A stretch of DNA of 64,000 nt from Planctomicrobium sp051466335 (GTDB lineage Bacteria; Planctomycetota; Planctomycetia; Planctomycetales; Planctomycetaceae): positions 4,030,001-4,094,000 of the forward strand of contig NZ_CP195793.1 of the NCBI RefSeq assembly GCF_051466335.1. Reading direction: 5' to 3'. Shown here piece by piece: positions 56,040 through 64,000 of this stretch; the stretch's first letter is position 1; every line of letters begins with the position of its first letter. Below the pieces are notes generated by a model, which searched no databases, was not told the DNA's origin, and saw only the letters and a list, made by a program, of their open reading frames with translations. The position numbers and the translations under genes are program-made.

Positions 56040-56837
56040 TTAATTGCTGAAGATGTCGTCGAAAAACAGCTTCATTGCGGTCCACGATCTGACGTCAGCT
56101 GATCGGTCGTATTTCAGGTTATCGACACCATAGTCACCTGCTTTGGGATTCGTGAACCCATGTCGGGCGCCGCCAAATACGACGATCGTATACTTCGACT
56201 TTGTCTGCTCCATTCCAAAAGCAAATGCGTCAATCTGAGCAGCGGGAATGCTGCTGTCTGCAGCCCCGGTGAAGACTAGCACTTCTGGCGCCACAGTGGA
56301 GTCGACTGCAGGGGGAGTCAACGCGCCGTGAAAGCTCACGACACCCTTGAGTGGAGCCCCTGCATAGGCGAGTTCGATTGCAGTTGAACCACCAAAACAG
56401 TATCCGATCGCGGCGAGTTTATCTGCATCCACCGAGGGGTGTTCTTTGAGAACATCAAGGCCCGCCAAAGCTCTCGCACGCCATTTCTGACGGTCACTTC
56501 GCACTGTTCCAACAAACCCGGCAGCCTGTGTTGCCTGAACCGTGACCTTTCCTCCGCCATACATATCTACCGCGAATGCCACGTAGCCTTCTGCTGCCAA
56601 TTGTTCGGTGCGGGCCTTCGCGTAATCGTTGAGTCCCCACCATTCGTGAACAACCAAAACACCGGGCCGTTTTTCATTGACCGCGTCGTCCCAGGCGAGG
56701 TAACCCTTGAGTTCCAACCCGTCGTGATCGTACGTCACCTCCTTGGTCTGGACTTCTGCGCGAACGACTTGAGTAACTGAGGTCATTGTCAGCAGGACAA
56801 ACGCTGCACGCTGTACGATTGGCCATAAATTCCGCAT
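56040..56837 (-). CDS. Exported dienelactone hydrolase-family protein
   Basis: This 265-residue protein has a signal peptide (about 1-27). The alpha/beta-hydrolase part has the DLH triad: nucleophile Cys in IGYCFGGSTA (~147), Asp in TGAADSSIP (~193) and His in GARHGFTNP (~225). PGVLVVHEWWGLN near residue 60 is typical of this group. Dienelactone hydrolases open lactone rings in chlorocatechol degradation; in planctomycetes such proteins are of unknown substrate. It is convergent with the peptidase. Confidence 0.88.
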   Translation of the reverse strand: MRNLWPIVQRAAFVLLTMTSVTQVVRAEVQTKEVTYDHDGLELKGYLAWDDAVNEKRPGVLVVHEWWGLNDYAKARTEQLAAEGYVAFAVDMYGGGKVTVQATQAAGFVGTVRSDRQKWRARALAGLDVLKEHPSVDADKLAAIGYCFGGSTAIELAYAGAPLKGVVSFHGALTPPAVDSTVAPEVLVFTGAADSSIPAAQIDAFAFGMEQTKSKYTIVVFGGARHGFTNPKAGDYGVDNLKYDRSADVRSWTAMKLFFDDIFSN

Positions 56838-56945
56838 CGTGGAAACTCCCAGGTGAAAGGTAATGACTCCCGGAGCCTACCAACGATCTCGAAGCAGTCA
56901 ACCCGCAGAGGACCTGCAACGCCGTTGACGCTGGGTCGACCCGCA

Positions 56946-57632
56946 TCATGCTGGCATGAGCCCTTCCCGAATCGCGAATCGTGTCAGCACCACTCGATCA
57001 TGAATGCCCATCTTCTGCATGATGCGGTATTTGTGACTCTCAATGGCCCGTTCGGAGAGCATCATCATTTTTGCGACTTCTTTGACGCTGTCCCCTCGAG
57101 CAAGATGGCGCAGCACCTGAATCTGTCTCAGCGTCAGGCTGGAAAAGAAACTCTGCGTCTTCACTACAAATTGTCGTGATTCTCGATCGTATTGTATGCG
57201 TTCCTGAATCCGTTCCGAGTAAATCGTTTCCCCCTGTGCAATTCTTGTGATCGCATTGACGATTTGGGCCACGGATTCGGACTTCAGCAGGTACCCAACG
57301 ACGCCAAGTCGGATCGCAATATCAATGAAAATGTCGGTGTCGTAACTCGTGAAGAAGATTGTTCGAGTCGCGGGAAGTCGAGATGCGATCTGCTCGGCGA
57401 CCTCAATCGCTCCTCTTCCGGGAATCTCCAGATCCATAATGACCAGATCGGGTTTCCGGTTCATGATCTCGAAAAACGCGCGGTCAGAGTGCGTCATCGC
57501 CGCAATGACTTCGAATTCAGGATTCGCTTGAAGACTGGCGGAAAGCGAATCTAAAACGATCGGCTGCTCATCAATGATCACGACTTTCTTTGTCACCATG
57601 CGAGAGTGTCCTGTTGGCTGACTACTGTTCAT
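56946..57632 (-). CDS. LuxR-family (NarL-type) response regulator
   Basis: This 228-residue regulator has a receiver domain with the acidic DEQ pair (residues 21-22), phosphoacceptor D67 in LVIMDLEIPG and the conserved K near 118 in GYLLKSES. A LuxR-type helix-turn-helix domain (about 163-225) follows: LTLRQIQVLRHLARGDSVKE, then LSERAIESHKYRIMQKMGIH. It should bind DNA as a dimer when phosphorylated. No sensor kinase lies next to it. An ATG eleven codons downstream (MVTKKVVIID, 57599) is an alternative start. Confidence 0.92.
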   Translation of the reverse strand: MNSSQPTGHSRMVTKKVVIIDEQPIVLDSLSASLQANPEFEVIAAMTHSDRAFFEIMNRKPDLVIMDLEIPGRGAIEVAEQIASRLPATRTIFFTSYDTDIFIDIAIRLGVVGYLLKSESVAQIVNAITRIAQGETIYSERIQERIQYDRESRQFVVKTQSFFSSLTLRQIQVLRHLARGDSVKEVAKMMMLSERAIESHKYRIMQKMGIHDRVVLTRFAIREGLMPA

Positions 57633-58269
57633 GCGATCACACGATGCGTGTCATATCAGCAACTTCCACCGTGTTCGTCTAGGGGAATGTTGCATTTTTT
57701 CACCACCACTTTTACTGATTCGACCAAGAGTTGCATTTTTCTGCACTCCGAACCTCGTTGGAAGAATCCCCACAGGTTTAACCTCATTCCATTTGCACAA
57801 AACACGTTACGACGCAATCTTTGAGTTTTTCACTCTCAAAGTGTTATTTCAATGCATCAATTCACTTCATTCGTGAGTGAAAATCTACGGGAGGAGCGCG
57901 AAAGGTAAGTATTTTTACTCACATACATCACATTCCCTTTATTCCTCCCATTGTGTGCATCATTTCGCGGGGCAATCGGTACTCAATCACAAGTCCTTTC
58001 CCTCAAACAAATCTTGCAACAACGGGAGGACTGCTCTCACGGACATCGCTCGTCGTTCTTTGCGACAATGCTACCCGGCAGCGACTTTTGAATTCGTCGC
58101 TCGCCGTTACCAACGTCAACTGGCGATGCACGTTGTGGACTCTTACAATGCCACGTTGAACGAAATTTTGGGCCACCCAGCGAACCTGCAGTTCGAATCC
58201 CGATTCCACCTGTCATCATGAAGCTGGGTAGCCCTGGCTCTTAGCACGCTCCAAAACTGAACGAGATCA
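57633..58269. other. 637-bp AT-rich gap
   Basis: No convincing gene is visible. A TTCGAATCCCGATTCCACC run at 58192-58210 recalls a tRNA 3' end but no cloverleaf can be drawn. The region is AT-rich with GAAAAT/TTTTTC stretches and could hold the promoters of the divergent response regulator and the next gene. Confidence 0.4.
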
Positions 58270-59103
58270 ATGCTCGACGAACGCATCAAGCTGAAAAACG
58301 TGTGGTTGGCAGGGCTATTGGCATGGTTGCTGCCAGGAGCCGGCCACCTTTATCAGGAACGTTACTTCAAAGGTGCGATCTATTTTGTTTGCATTCTGGG
58401 ATTGTTTTTCTTCGGCCTCGTTTTGAGTAATTGGCAGGCGATCCAGCCCCCCTCGAAAGAGGCAGTGAAGGGAGGACAGATTGCGGCAATCCTGAAATAC
58501 GGGACTCAGGCTGCTGTCGGAATTCCAGCCTTTTATGGACTCGTCCAGCGTGAACGTATTGAAAGCCCCAAAAATGTCCCGGAGACATCGATTTCCGGAA
58601 AGGTCTCGTACCCAGTACACGGTCTTCTCACATTCCGTGATGGAAGTCGCTCAGGGCAGATTGAGGGCACGCTTGACCTAGAGCCGTCTCAGGGACAGTT
58701 TGGAAAGTCCGGGATTTCTGGCACTTTCACTGGGAAGTTAAACGGCGAGAATGTCAAGTTTCCGCTTGGCACCGATGTTCAGCTCGCTCCCCCTGTTGGT
58801 GGGAGTAGAGATCGTGCAGTCGCAGGGACCATCCTGCTCGAGCAAAACGGACGGACGGAGCAATATGGAACTCTGCGTGGATCGGTCCCGCGAACGTTCT
58901 GGAACTGGTTCCAGGCTCCAGTTGATAAAGAGCAGGAAGAAGACCTGCACCGTCGCTTGGGCAAATTCCATGAATTGGCAATGGTCTTCACGTGGATCGC
59001 AGGGCTCCTGAACATTCTCGCCATCTGGGATGCAATTGATGGTCCCGCATACGGCTACAGTGGAAATCACGGGAAAAAGCCTCAACCTGCTCCTGAAGCG
59101 TAA
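58270..59103 (+). CDS. DUF6677-like TM2-type membrane protein
   Basis: This 277-residue protein has an N-terminal helix-turn-helix hairpin (AGLLAWLLPGAGHLYQERYF followed by KGAIYFVCILGLFFFGLVLS), the TM2 layout, a middle domain of ~150 residues outside the membrane that resembles a beta-rich region, and a C-terminal helix near 240-258. It is usually found next to translation genes in planctomycetes. The exact role is unknown. It is followed 75 bp later by a tiny membrane protein gene and then valS. Confidence 0.75.
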   Translation: MLDERIKLKNVWLAGLLAWLLPGAGHLYQERYFKGAIYFVCILGLFFFGLVLSNWQAIQPPSKEAVKGGQIAAILKYGTQAAVGIPAFYGLVQRERIESPKNVPETSISGKVSYPVHGLLTFRDGSRSGQIEGTLDLEPSQGQFGKSGISGTFTGKLNGENVKFPLGTDVQLAPPVGGSRDRAVAGTILLEQNGRTEQYGTLRGSVPRTFWNWFQAPVDKEQEEDLHRRLGKFHELAMVFTWIAGLLNILAIWDAIDGPAYGYSGNHGKKPQPAPEA

Positions 59104-59178
59104 TCCTGCCGAGACAACACGGAGCATTTAGTCCGAGAAATTCTTAGTTACTGCCGCTCAACCTTACAGCGAAGTCAT

Positions 59179-59355
59179 ATGAACATTACCTGGTTTCTCT
59201 TTCCGATGGCAGCAGCAATCAGCCTTGTCTGGAATGCGAGCCGCTATGAATCAACAGAAGTCATCGTCCAGCGTTCTGTGAGAATGTTCATCCAGATCGT
59301 TGTGGTCATGCTGATTATTCTGCTTGCCCTCGTGGGGCTTTCCTACAAGATCTGA
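59179..59355 (+). CDS. Small membrane protein upstream of valS
   Basis: This 58-residue frame runs from ATG 59179 to TGA 59355. It has two hydrophobic segments (residues ~3-18 and ~37-56, the latter IQIVVVMLIILLALVGLSYK) around a short polar RYESTEVIVQRSV stretch. No family is recognised. It is 75 bp after the DUF6677-like gene and 89 bp before valS on the same strand, so the three may be co-transcribed. Confidence 0.65.
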   Translation: MNITWFLFPMAAAISLVWNASRYESTEVIVQRSVRMFIQIVVVMLIILLALVGLSYKI

Positions 59356-59444
59356 CAAGCTCGCGCATTCGTCGATTTCGATAATCGGCGATGTACTCGA
59401 TAAAAGTTTCAATACGTTATTTCATTGATTGAATATCTGGTTCC

Positions 59445-62400
59445 ATGTCTGACATTCCAAAGCTTTACGACCCTCAGTCAGCCCAGTCGAAATGGTTTAC
59501 TTTCTGGGAAGAACGGGGCTACTTCAACGCTGATCCTAACCCGAGTCGTCCGCCCCATACCATTATGATCCCCCTGCCGAATGTGACAGGGGCATTGCAC
59601 ATGGGGCATGCGCTGAACAGCACCTGCCAGGATCTGGTCAATCGATGGCGCCGGATGCAAGGCTTCGAAGCTCTCTGGATGCCCGGAACCGACCATGCAG
59701 GGATTGCGACACAGGCTGTCGTTGAACGCCGAATGCTGGAAGAGGAAGGACTGACCCGTCGTGACGTCGGACGGGAAGCGCTCGTCAATCGAATCTGGCG
59801 GTGGAAAGAGACCTACGAAAAGCGAATCATCGGTCAGTTGAAGTCGATCGGCGACAGCTGTGATTGGCGTCGTACGCGATTCACGCTGGACGACGTATGT
59901 GCTCGCGCGGTGAGGCGGACATTCTTCAAGATGTTCGGTGACGGACTGATTTTCCGCGGCAAGCGTCTTGTGAACTGGGATTGTCACCTGCAGACCGCAG
60001 TTGCCGATGATGAAGTGTTTGACGAAGAAGTCGCAGGTAATTTCTGGACATTCAATTATCCCGTCGTCGACGACAATGGACAACCAACGGGGCAGCAGAT
60101 CCGTTTTAGTACCACTCGACCAGAAACGATGCTCGCTGATTCTGCAGTCTGCGTACATCCCACTGATGAACGGTACACTGATCTCGTCGGGAAAAAGGTT
60201 CGCATTCCTCTCAACGGTCGACTCATCCCGATCATCGCTGATGCACTTCTTGCGAACAAGGAACTTGGAACTGGAGCGGTGAAAGTCACACCGGCACACG
60301 ATCCGAATGACTATGCGTGCTACTTACGTAACCCTGAAATTGGCATGATCAATCTGCTGAATGCAGACGGAACGTTCAATGAAAATGCCGGTGAATGGCA
60401 AGGAATTGACCGTCTCGAAGTTCGTCACCAACTTGTTGAACGGATGATTGAACTCGGCCACTTCGAAGGGGTCGAGGATCGCGTCATTCCGCTCAAGCAC
60501 AGCGATCGTTCCAAGACTCCGGTTGAGCCGTTCCTGTCCGACCAGTGGTTCGTGAAAATGGACTCGCTGGCACAGAACGCGATTGATGCGGTGGAAGATG
60601 GACGTGTTCGGTTCTTCCCGCAACGATACGCGAAGACTTACATCGACTGGCTCGCAGAGAAGCGCGACTGGTGTATTTCCCGCCAGCTTTGGTGGGGGCA
60701 CCGGATTCCAATCTGGGCAAAGGTCGACTCACCGGAATCGCGTGCGACTCTTGAAGCTCTCGGTGCCACATTTGACGGCGACCAGGTCATATTCTTACCC
60801 GCAAAAGCCGCTGCATTGGGAGCAACAATTGCCGACGGTATCCAACCGGGTGAACGACTGATCCTCGTTTGTATCGCTGACGGCAATTCCGATTTGGAAC
60901 AGCTATTTGAAGCTGCTGGGTTCGAACAAGATCCTGACGTGCTCGACACATGGTTCTCTTCGGCACTTTGGCCACATGCGACACTCGGCTGGCCGGATAC
61001 GACTCAGAATCCTCCGTTGGACGCTTCCGAAGTTGCCAAGCAGGTTCATGCTGGGGCTGAGGCGTCAGCCGGTTCAGGCGAACAACGTAACGAAGTACTC
61101 GATTACTTCTACCCCGGCAACGTGCTGATTACCTCGCGAGACATCATCACGCTCTGGGTCGCGAGAATGGTTCTCACCGGTCTGTACAACATGGGGAAGG
61201 TTCCCTTTCAGCATGTTCACGTTCACCCGAAGATCCTCGATGGATTCGGACAGACAATGTCCAAATCCAAGGGGAACGGTGTTGATCCAGTTGACCTGAT
61301 CAACAAGTACGGTACGGATGCGGTACGCTTTACGATCGCATCACTGGCAGGGGAAACTCAGGACGTCAAGCTCCCGATCAGCTATGAATGTCCGAAGTGT
61401 GAAACGCTTGTCCCGCAGACTTTGAAGCATCAGAACGCGAAGCCTGAAGGGGGCGTGAAGCCGACGATTCACTGTCCTAAATGTAAAGCGAACTACCAGT
61501 ATACCAGCCCGAATTACGATCCAGATCCGGACGCCCCGATCGCCCGAATGGTGAGTGAGCGATTCGAGTACGGTCGAAACTTCTGCAACAAATTCTGGAA
61601 TGCAGCTCGTTTCGCCATGATGAACCTCGCCGATTACCAACCCGGCGAAGTGAAGTTCGAGCAGCTGCAGCTTGAGGACAAGTGGATTCTCTCTCGACTC
61701 TCGACAACCGCGAATGCTGTCAACGAATATCTGGGGCGTTATCAGTTTGACGCTGCGACCCGGGCCGTTCGAGATTTTACCTGGAACGAATTCTGCGACT
61801 GGTATCTCGAAATGGTGAAGCCGCGACTTCGCCGTAATGACGCCGTGGAGCAGACGCCGGAATTGATCGAGCAGCGCCAGACTGCCCAACGGGTTCTGTT
61901 AGCTGTGCTTGATTCACTTGTCCGTCTGTTGCAGCCGTTTGCACCGTTCATTTGTGAAGAATTGTGGCAACGTCTCAACGAAATCGCCCCACAACGTGCG
62001 CTGCCTGTTGAGTCGGGTGATCTCGTTCTGGTGCCACAGCCGGCTTCAGAAGCTGCCATCATTGCGTCCTGGCCGACCATTCCGAAGGGGTGGCAGGAAG
62101 TTGGTCTGGAAAAGCGATTCGAACGACTTCAGGAGACCATTGCTGCCGTCCGCAACGTTCGTTCGATCTACAACATTCCACCCGGAACTCCCGTCAAGTT
62201 GTTGATGCGAACAAGCTCGGAAGTCGCAGGCGATATGCAATCTGTCGCAGCCCAGTTCGACAATCTCGCGAAGGCTGTCCTCGAAGCTGCTGGAGGAGAT
62301 GTCGAACGTCCAAGCGGTGCGGCGAGCTTTACGCTGGCTGATGCGGATGGATTCATTCCACTGGAGGGGTTGATCGATACAAAAGCGGAACTCGAACGGC

Positions 62401-62576
62401 AAATGAAAGAAGCGGAGAAGATTCGCAAACACATTGCCGGTCACTCTGCGAAACTGGAGAACGAGAGCTTTGTCAGTAAGGCTCCCGCCCATGTTGTCGA
62501 TCAAATCAGAGAAACGCTCGAAGGCCTCAAGAACCAGCTGAAGAGTGTTGAAGAAGTGATTGCAGATCTCGGATAA
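59445..62576 (+). CDS. valS: Valyl-tRNA synthetase with inserted zinc ribbon
   Basis: ValRS charges tRNA-Val and hydrolyses mischarged Thr. The 1,043-residue protein has the HIGH-equivalent LHMGHALNST (about 46-55), the editing domain (residues ~190-330), the KMSKS-equivalent TMSKSKGNG (about 604), an inserted zinc ribbon of two CPKC pairs (about 646-690), the helical anticodon-binding domain (about 740-900) and a C-terminal coiled coil (about 970-1040) with RQMKEAEKIRKHIAGHSAKL. The zinc ribbon after KMSKS is not found in E. coli ValS and is a distinctive feature. Confidence 0.95.
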   Translation: MSDIPKLYDPQSAQSKWFTFWEERGYFNADPNPSRPPHTIMIPLPNVTGALHMGHALNSTCQDLVNRWRRMQGFEALWMPGTDHAGIATQAVVERRMLEEEGLTRRDVGREALVNRIWRWKETYEKRIIGQLKSIGDSCDWRRTRFTLDDVCARAVRRTFFKMFGDGLIFRGKRLVNWDCHLQTAVADDEVFDEEVAGNFWTFNYPVVDDNGQPTGQQIRFSTTRPETMLADSAVCVHPTDERYTDLVGKKVRIPLNGRLIPIIADALLANKELGTGAVKVTPAHDPNDYACYLRNPEIGMINLLNADGTFNENAGEWQGIDRLEVRHQLVERMIELGHFEGVEDRVIPLKHSDRSKTPVEPFLSDQWFVKMDSLAQNAIDAVEDGRVRFFPQRYAKTYIDWLAEKRDWCISRQLWWGHRIPIWAKVDSPESRATLEALGATFDGDQVIFLPAKAAALGATIADGIQPGERLILVCIADGNSDLEQLFEAAGFEQDPDVLDTWFSSALWPHATLGWPDTTQNPPLDASEVAKQVHAGAEASAGSGEQRNEVLDYFYPGNVLITSRDIITLWVARMVLTGLYNMGKVPFQHVHVHPKILDGFGQTMSKSKGNGVDPVDLINKYGTDAVRFTIASLAGETQDVKLPISYECPKCETLVPQTLKHQNAKPEGGVKPTIHCPKCKANYQYTSPNYDPDPDAPIARMVSERFEYGRNFCNKFWNAARFAMMNLADYQPGEVKFEQLQLEDKWILSRLSTTANAVNEYLGRYQFDAATRAVRDFTWNEFCDWYLEMVKPRLRRNDAVEQTPELIEQRQTAQRVLLAVLDSLVRLLQPFAPFICEELWQRLNEIAPQRALPVESGDLVLVPQPASEAAIIASWPTIPKGWQEVGLEKRFERLQETIAAVRNVRSIYNIPPGTPVKLLMRTSSEVAGDMQSVAAQFDNLAKAVLEAAGGDVERPSGAASFTLADADGFIPLEGLIDTKAELERQMKEAEKIRKHIAGHSAKLENESFVSKAPAHVVDQIRETLEGLKNQLKSVEEVIADLG

Positions 62577-62600
62577 CCATTCATTTCTCGGATGAATGGC
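62577..62600. repeat. Short hairpin after valS
   Basis: CCATTCAT pairs with ATGAATGG about 10 bp after the stop. No T run follows directly; it could be part of a weak terminator. Confidence 0.45.
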
Positions 62601-62619
62601 TGTTGGGAAAATGACTTCA

Positions 62620-62656
62620 GAACAATTGGCGATCGTGATCGAGTCGCCAATTGTTC
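62620..62656. repeat. Perfect 13-bp inverted repeat after valS
   Basis: GAACAATTGGCGA pairs perfectly with TCGCCAATTGTTC around an 11-nt loop. It lacks a T run on either side, so it is not a clear terminator; a protein-binding site or RNA hairpin is possible. Confidence 0.5.
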
Positions 62657-62832
62657 GTGGATTTCGACTGTGAAGCGTTCGGGAGACGGACTTGCTCGCC
62701 GCAGGATTCTCAAAGGTGAGCTGTCAGAAGTTGGGGCAGATCCTAACCTGATTTACTTGAGCGGCATGCAGTTTGTGTGCTGCTCTTTTTTTGTGGCGCC
62801 ACGTCGTCGGTGAATGAGACCTGGGGGACACT

Positions 62833-63579
62833 GTGTCGACAGAAAAATCTGATGCCATCGTGATCCGCCAGGCGGATTTCAGCGAATCGAGTCGCGTGAT
62901 CACCCTGTTCACGAAGGATTTCGGAAAAATTTCCGGACTCGCCAAAGGGGCAAAGCGCCTGAAGAGTGCCTTCGAGGTCTCCTTGGACATTCTCTGTGAG
63001 TGTCGAGTTGTGTTTATTCGGAAAGCAACCGGGAACCTCAACTTGCTCACGGAATCGCAATTGATTCGACGCTTTCAGCCCAAGCCGGGGAGTTTGCCAC
63101 ATCTCTATGGGGGATACTACGTTGCAGAACTTATTGACGCTCTGACAGAGGAAGAAGACCCGCACGAGTCGCTCTATACCATTGCTGTCGATACGCTGTC
63201 CCGTCTCGCCTCGTCGAATTCTATTTTTGTCCCAATCTGTCATTTCGAGATCTCCCTGCTTCGCGAAATTGGCCAAATTCCCGATTTTGAAACCTGCATT
63301 ATTTGCCACCGAGAGATCGAAGATGGAGAGAGTTCGCGATTTTGGGTCGCGCAGAGCGGATTGATCTGTTCAAGCTGTGGCAGTTCAGAGTATCAAACCG
63401 CCGAATTCCATCCGGAATCGCTGACTGTGCTCAGAAGTTTGGCCAGCGAACAGGTGCCGGAACTGGATTTATCAGCCCTCCAGGGGCGCACGATCAAGGA
63501 GGTCCGGCGATTGCTGGCCGCTGCGATCTCACATGTCCTTGGAAAGCGACCCAAAACACTTCCGTTATTGAACTTTTAA
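62833..63579 (+). CDS. recO: DNA repair protein RecO
   Basis: RecO anneals single strands and loads RecA with RecR in the RecFOR pathway. The 248-residue product has an N-terminal OB-fold (DAIVIRQADFSESSRVITLF, FGKISGLAKGAKRLKS), a helical middle (YGGYYVAELIDALTEEEDPH) and the zinc ribbon with CIICHRE and CSSCGS pairs near 157-185. Starts at GTG 62833, with GGGGGACACT upstream. It lies after valS by 250 bp. Confidence 0.92.
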   Translation: MSTEKSDAIVIRQADFSESSRVITLFTKDFGKISGLAKGAKRLKSAFEVSLDILCECRVVFIRKATGNLNLLTESQLIRRFQPKPGSLPHLYGGYYVAELIDALTEEEDPHESLYTIAVDTLSRLASSNSIFVPICHFEISLLREIGQIPDFETCIICHREIEDGESSRFWVAQSGLICSSCGSSEYQTAEFHPESLTVLRSLASEQVPELDLSALQGRTIKEVRRLLAAAISHVLGKRPKTLPLLNF

Positions 63580-63711
63580 GGGACTCAATCAAAGTACGCT
63601 CCTTTCGATTCTGGCTGGCCAATGCAGATTTCTCGTTGCCAGCAAGAGTCCTTGTCCAATCCTCCCTTCAACGATCTGTCTGACATCGTGTCAGTCAGTT
63701 GAGCAGGTCCA

Positions 63712-64000
63712 TGCCTGAAATTATGCGACAAAAATCTCGAAGGCTCGCGCTGGCCCTTCTGCTGTCCTCCGGGATCGTGGTTGGGACTGGTTGCGGTAGC
63801 CTGACGAAATTTTCTCGCAACGATTCGCTGGAACGGGAGATGAAGAGCGATCCGAACTACTCAATTGCGGGTGTTCAGGGGCCGATCGAGCGGAAATTGA
63901 GTCAGGAAAGCTGGGAGCGTAAACGAGCTGAACTTCTTCGGGACGGGGATGATCAAACTCATCAGGCATTGATTGACTACGATGCCGCCATGTCTTTGTA
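63712..64000 (+). CDS. Lipoprotein or secreted TPR-like protein, 3' end outside window
   Basis: Only 96 residues are visible. A signal segment (RRLALALLLSSGIVVG) ends in a possible lipobox GTGC near residue 28. The mature part is charged and helical, ending in HQALIDYDAAMSL, which could begin a TPR-like helical repeat. An in-frame ATG at 63724 is an alternative start. It follows recO by 132 bp. Confidence 0.6.

Noticed and set aside
58134..58210. tRNA- or tmRNA-like 3' end (TTCGAATCCCGATTCCACC) with a possible GTGGA/TCCAC acceptor pair
   Set aside because: The T stem does not pair, no D or anticodon arms can be drawn, and no tag-like sequence or tmRNA 5' end is seen. Probably chance.

Overview
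The window looks like chromosomal DNA of a planctomycete. The strongest markers are the paired cytochrome c/DUF1549/DUF1553 and DUF1501 secreted proteins (41.1-45.7 kb), a DUF6677-like TM2-type membrane protein next to valS, very long proteins of no familiar family, and several stray CsrA- and YD-repeat-type genes. Genus cannot be fixed from the sequence alone.

Layout. (1) 0-24.4 kb is mostly ordinary core genome: a giant membrane protein entering from the left edge, bioD, a DHH phosphoesterase (NrnA-like), a Rieske/cytochrome b-cytochrome c pair closed by a strong terminator, type II NADH dehydrogenase, a PLP decarboxylase, a TPR protein, an RluD-type pseudouridine synthase, rmlA, an RND transporter and an ACT-domain malic enzyme. 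One 897-bp IS5-type element sits directly upstream of the decarboxylase. (2) 24.7-about 41 kb is an accessory island. It opens at a tRNA-Pro(TGG) with an adjacent tyrosine integrase and a small Xis-like protein. Behind them come a zinc-ribbon/PH-domain gene split by an insertion sequence, a CsrA-like protein, a secreted SNase-type nuclease, a two-domain protein ending in a CAP12/Pycsar-type TIR domain, decayed IS copies bracketing a phage-like fragment, a small membrane-anchored protein, and a YD-repeat (RHS) gene broken by two insertion sequences. An orphan DUF3427-like domain protein follows. (3) 41-51 kb holds planctomycete secreted proteins (PSD1-type cytochrome, DUF1501), TspO and a metallophosphoesterase, interleaved with two more copies of an 863-bp IS5-type element, one nested in a decayed relative. 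(4) 51-64 kb returns to core-like genes: lpdA, a DinB-like protein, an M42-type peptidase, dienelactone hydrolase, a LuxR-type response regulator, a DUF6677-like protein plus a tiny membrane protein, valS, recO and the start of a lipoprotein gene.

The most interesting material is in the island. The TIR-domain protein is a good defence-effector candidate, with no cyclase or CD-NTase gene beside it. The YD-repeat gene ends in an AT-rich unique C-terminal domain followed by a small AT-rich gene on the same strand, the usual layout of a polymorphic toxin and its partner. In two cases (the PH-domain gene, and the YD-repeat gene at the 954-bp element) removing the insertion and one target duplication by eye restores a continuous reading frame, so these genes were intact recently. 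Three IS types are present in full, with several MITE-like or remnant sequences sharing TAGAGC-type ends.
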